Shown: positions 5,713 to 6,229 of the stretch, in pieces
Layout: the number at the start of each line of letters is the position of its first letter
Position numbering within the stretch: position 1 is the stretch's first letter
Source: Opitutaceae bacterium UBA6669
GTDB lineage: Bacteria > Verrucomicrobiota > Verrucomicrobiia > Opitutales > Opitutaceae
Reading direction: 5' to 3'
Assembly: GCA_002455175.1 (NCBI GenBank)
Contig: DKKJ01000319.1
Location: forward strand, 301-6,529
Length of the DNA: 6,229 nucleotides
Made by a program: the position numbers and the translations under genes
The notes under the pieces: generated by a model
What the model saw: the letters and a program-made list of their open reading frames with translations, nothing else
Databases searched by the model: none
Told to the model about the DNA's origin: nothing

Positions 5713-5791
5713 CGGACTGGCTAAAGGCGGGACTCCAAACTCGGAGGAAGCATCCAAAGGCATGAGCACGACGACTGCGCCTCTCAGCGGA
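5706..5791 (+). repeat. Interspersed palindromic repeat, copy 3
   Basis: This is the third copy of the unit, in the same orientation. T-run 5708-5712, then CGGACT and CTGGCT-AA-AGGCGG (5717-5730), where a G-G mismatch interrupts the core hairpin. The block GGACTCCAAACTCGGAG follows, nearly identical to copy 2, then a GAGCACGACGAC segment and the tail GCGCCTCTCAGCGG. The upstream part of copies 1 and 2 (the TTGGTYGGCTTGA stretch) is only loosely present. Confidence 0.7.
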
Positions 5792-5801
5792 GGATGATTC
5801 T

Positions 5802-5813
5802 GGCCCGCGGGCC
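5802..5813. repeat. Perfect 12-base palindrome GGCCCGCGGGCC
   Basis: Self-complementary along its whole length and made only of G and C. It lies 10 bases after repeat copy 3 and 50 bases before the next gene. It could be a protein-binding site or simply reflect local GC content. No promoter is evident between it and the gene. Confidence 0.3.
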
Positions 5814-5863
5814 CCTTGAATTCGCGGCGTGACCGCGGGGGAGACCCCTGCTTCAGTTGCGGG

Positions 5864-6229
5864 ATGATGAGCGATCCGACACGGGCGCGCAATTGGTCGG
5901 CGGCCGCGCTGGGGTTGTCCGTAGCCGCCTTGCTGGGAGCGCGGGCCATGCCCGACGCAAACGTGGGGCGCGGGTGGCACCTGGCACTCATGCTGACAGG
6001 GATGGTGAGTGCGCCTCTCAGCGGGATCTTCATGGTGATCTGCTGGAGTGACGGGAAGAAGTATCGGCGGCTTAAAGCAGGGGTTGGCGTCATCTCGCGT
6101 TGGACAGTCGATCGCGCGCGTTGGGAGTCGTTCCGTGAGCAGAGCAAGGGCTGGGATAAACGCGAAGGCGTGCGGCCTAATCTCGTCAACCTCGACCAGC
6201 CATGCGGTGAGGCGGGCCTGGAAATCGTC
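5864..6229 (+). CDS. Small membrane protein of unknown function (partial at 3' end)
   Basis: The frame is open from tandem ATGs (5864 and 5867) to the window edge, giving 122 residues with no stop. CGGG (5860-5863) just before them is a poor ribosome binding site but suits the second ATG slightly better. Two membrane segments are visible: about residues 11-29 (WSAAALGLSVAALLGARAM) and 38-61 (GWHLALMLTGMVSAPLSGIF and onward), joined by a short polar loop. A basic stretch KKYRRLK (65-71) follows, which by the positive-inside rule suggests the remainder is cytoplasmic. Next comes a soluble part beginning ISRWTVDRARWESF (77-90), with regularly spaced tryptophans. I recall similar Trp-rich segments in uncharacterised Opitutaceae proteins, but I cannot name a family. 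Third-position GC bias supports coding. The gene is probably its own transcription unit, being preceded by repeat copy 3 and a palindrome. Confidence 0.75.
   Translation, partial: MMSDPTRARNWSAAALGLSVAALLGARAMPDANVGRGWHLALMLTGMVSAPLSGIFMVICWSDGKKYRRLKAGVGVISRWTVDRARWESFREQSKGWDKREGVRPNLVNLDQPCGEAGLEIV

Noticed and set aside
1281..5791. CRISPR array
   Set aside because: The repeats are about 2.2 kb apart, imperfect and separated by genes, with no regular spacers.
5623..6189. Minus-strand open frame of 188 residues
   Set aside because: It spans the transporter end, repeat copy 3 and the membrane-protein gene. It is Pro/Arg/Ser-rich, and the plus-strand frame there has two good membrane segments.

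Overview
The window looks like a piece of a GC-rich bacterial chromosome, most probably from the Verrucomicrobiota (Opitutaceae-like). This placement is an inference from three things: the style of the divergent Nramp-type transporter, the uncharacterised membrane protein at the right edge, and a short interspersed repeat with a CCTAAAGG palindrome, a kind I associate with Opitutaceae intergenic regions. No rRNA, tRNA or other taxonomic marker is present to confirm it.

Layout, left to right. Bases 1-150 are the tail of a plus-strand response-regulator receiver domain. Two small minus-strand genes of unknown function follow (172-540 and 759-1070); the first converges on the receiver gene. A 440-base gap (1071-1511) holds a block of three consecutive stem-loops (1117-1175), the first copy of the interspersed repeat (1281-1372) and a 7-bp inverted repeat just before the next gene. 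At 1512-3245 is a 577-residue predicted secreted protein that I do not recognise. A gap of nearly 700 bases (3246-3938) carries a possible terminator hairpin and the second repeat copy, flanked by two related palindromes. At 3939-5666 is a polytopic membrane protein of the Nramp (SLC11) superfamily in which both canonical metal-binding motifs are replaced. It is followed by a very GC-rich hairpin and G-run tract, the third repeat copy, and the start of a small two-helix membrane protein (5864 onward) that runs off the window.

The right-hand genes (secreted protein, transporter, membrane protein) all lie on the plus strand. Each is preceded by its own long gap with one repeat copy in the same orientation, so they look like separate transcription units rather than an operon, and no common pathway can be supported. 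The items most worth a second look are the repeat family, the Nramp homologue without canonical ligands, the stem-loop cluster at 1117-1175, and the unrecognised secreted protein. I see no insertion sequence, transposase, integrase, CRISPR array, toxin-antitoxin pair or recognisable defence system.
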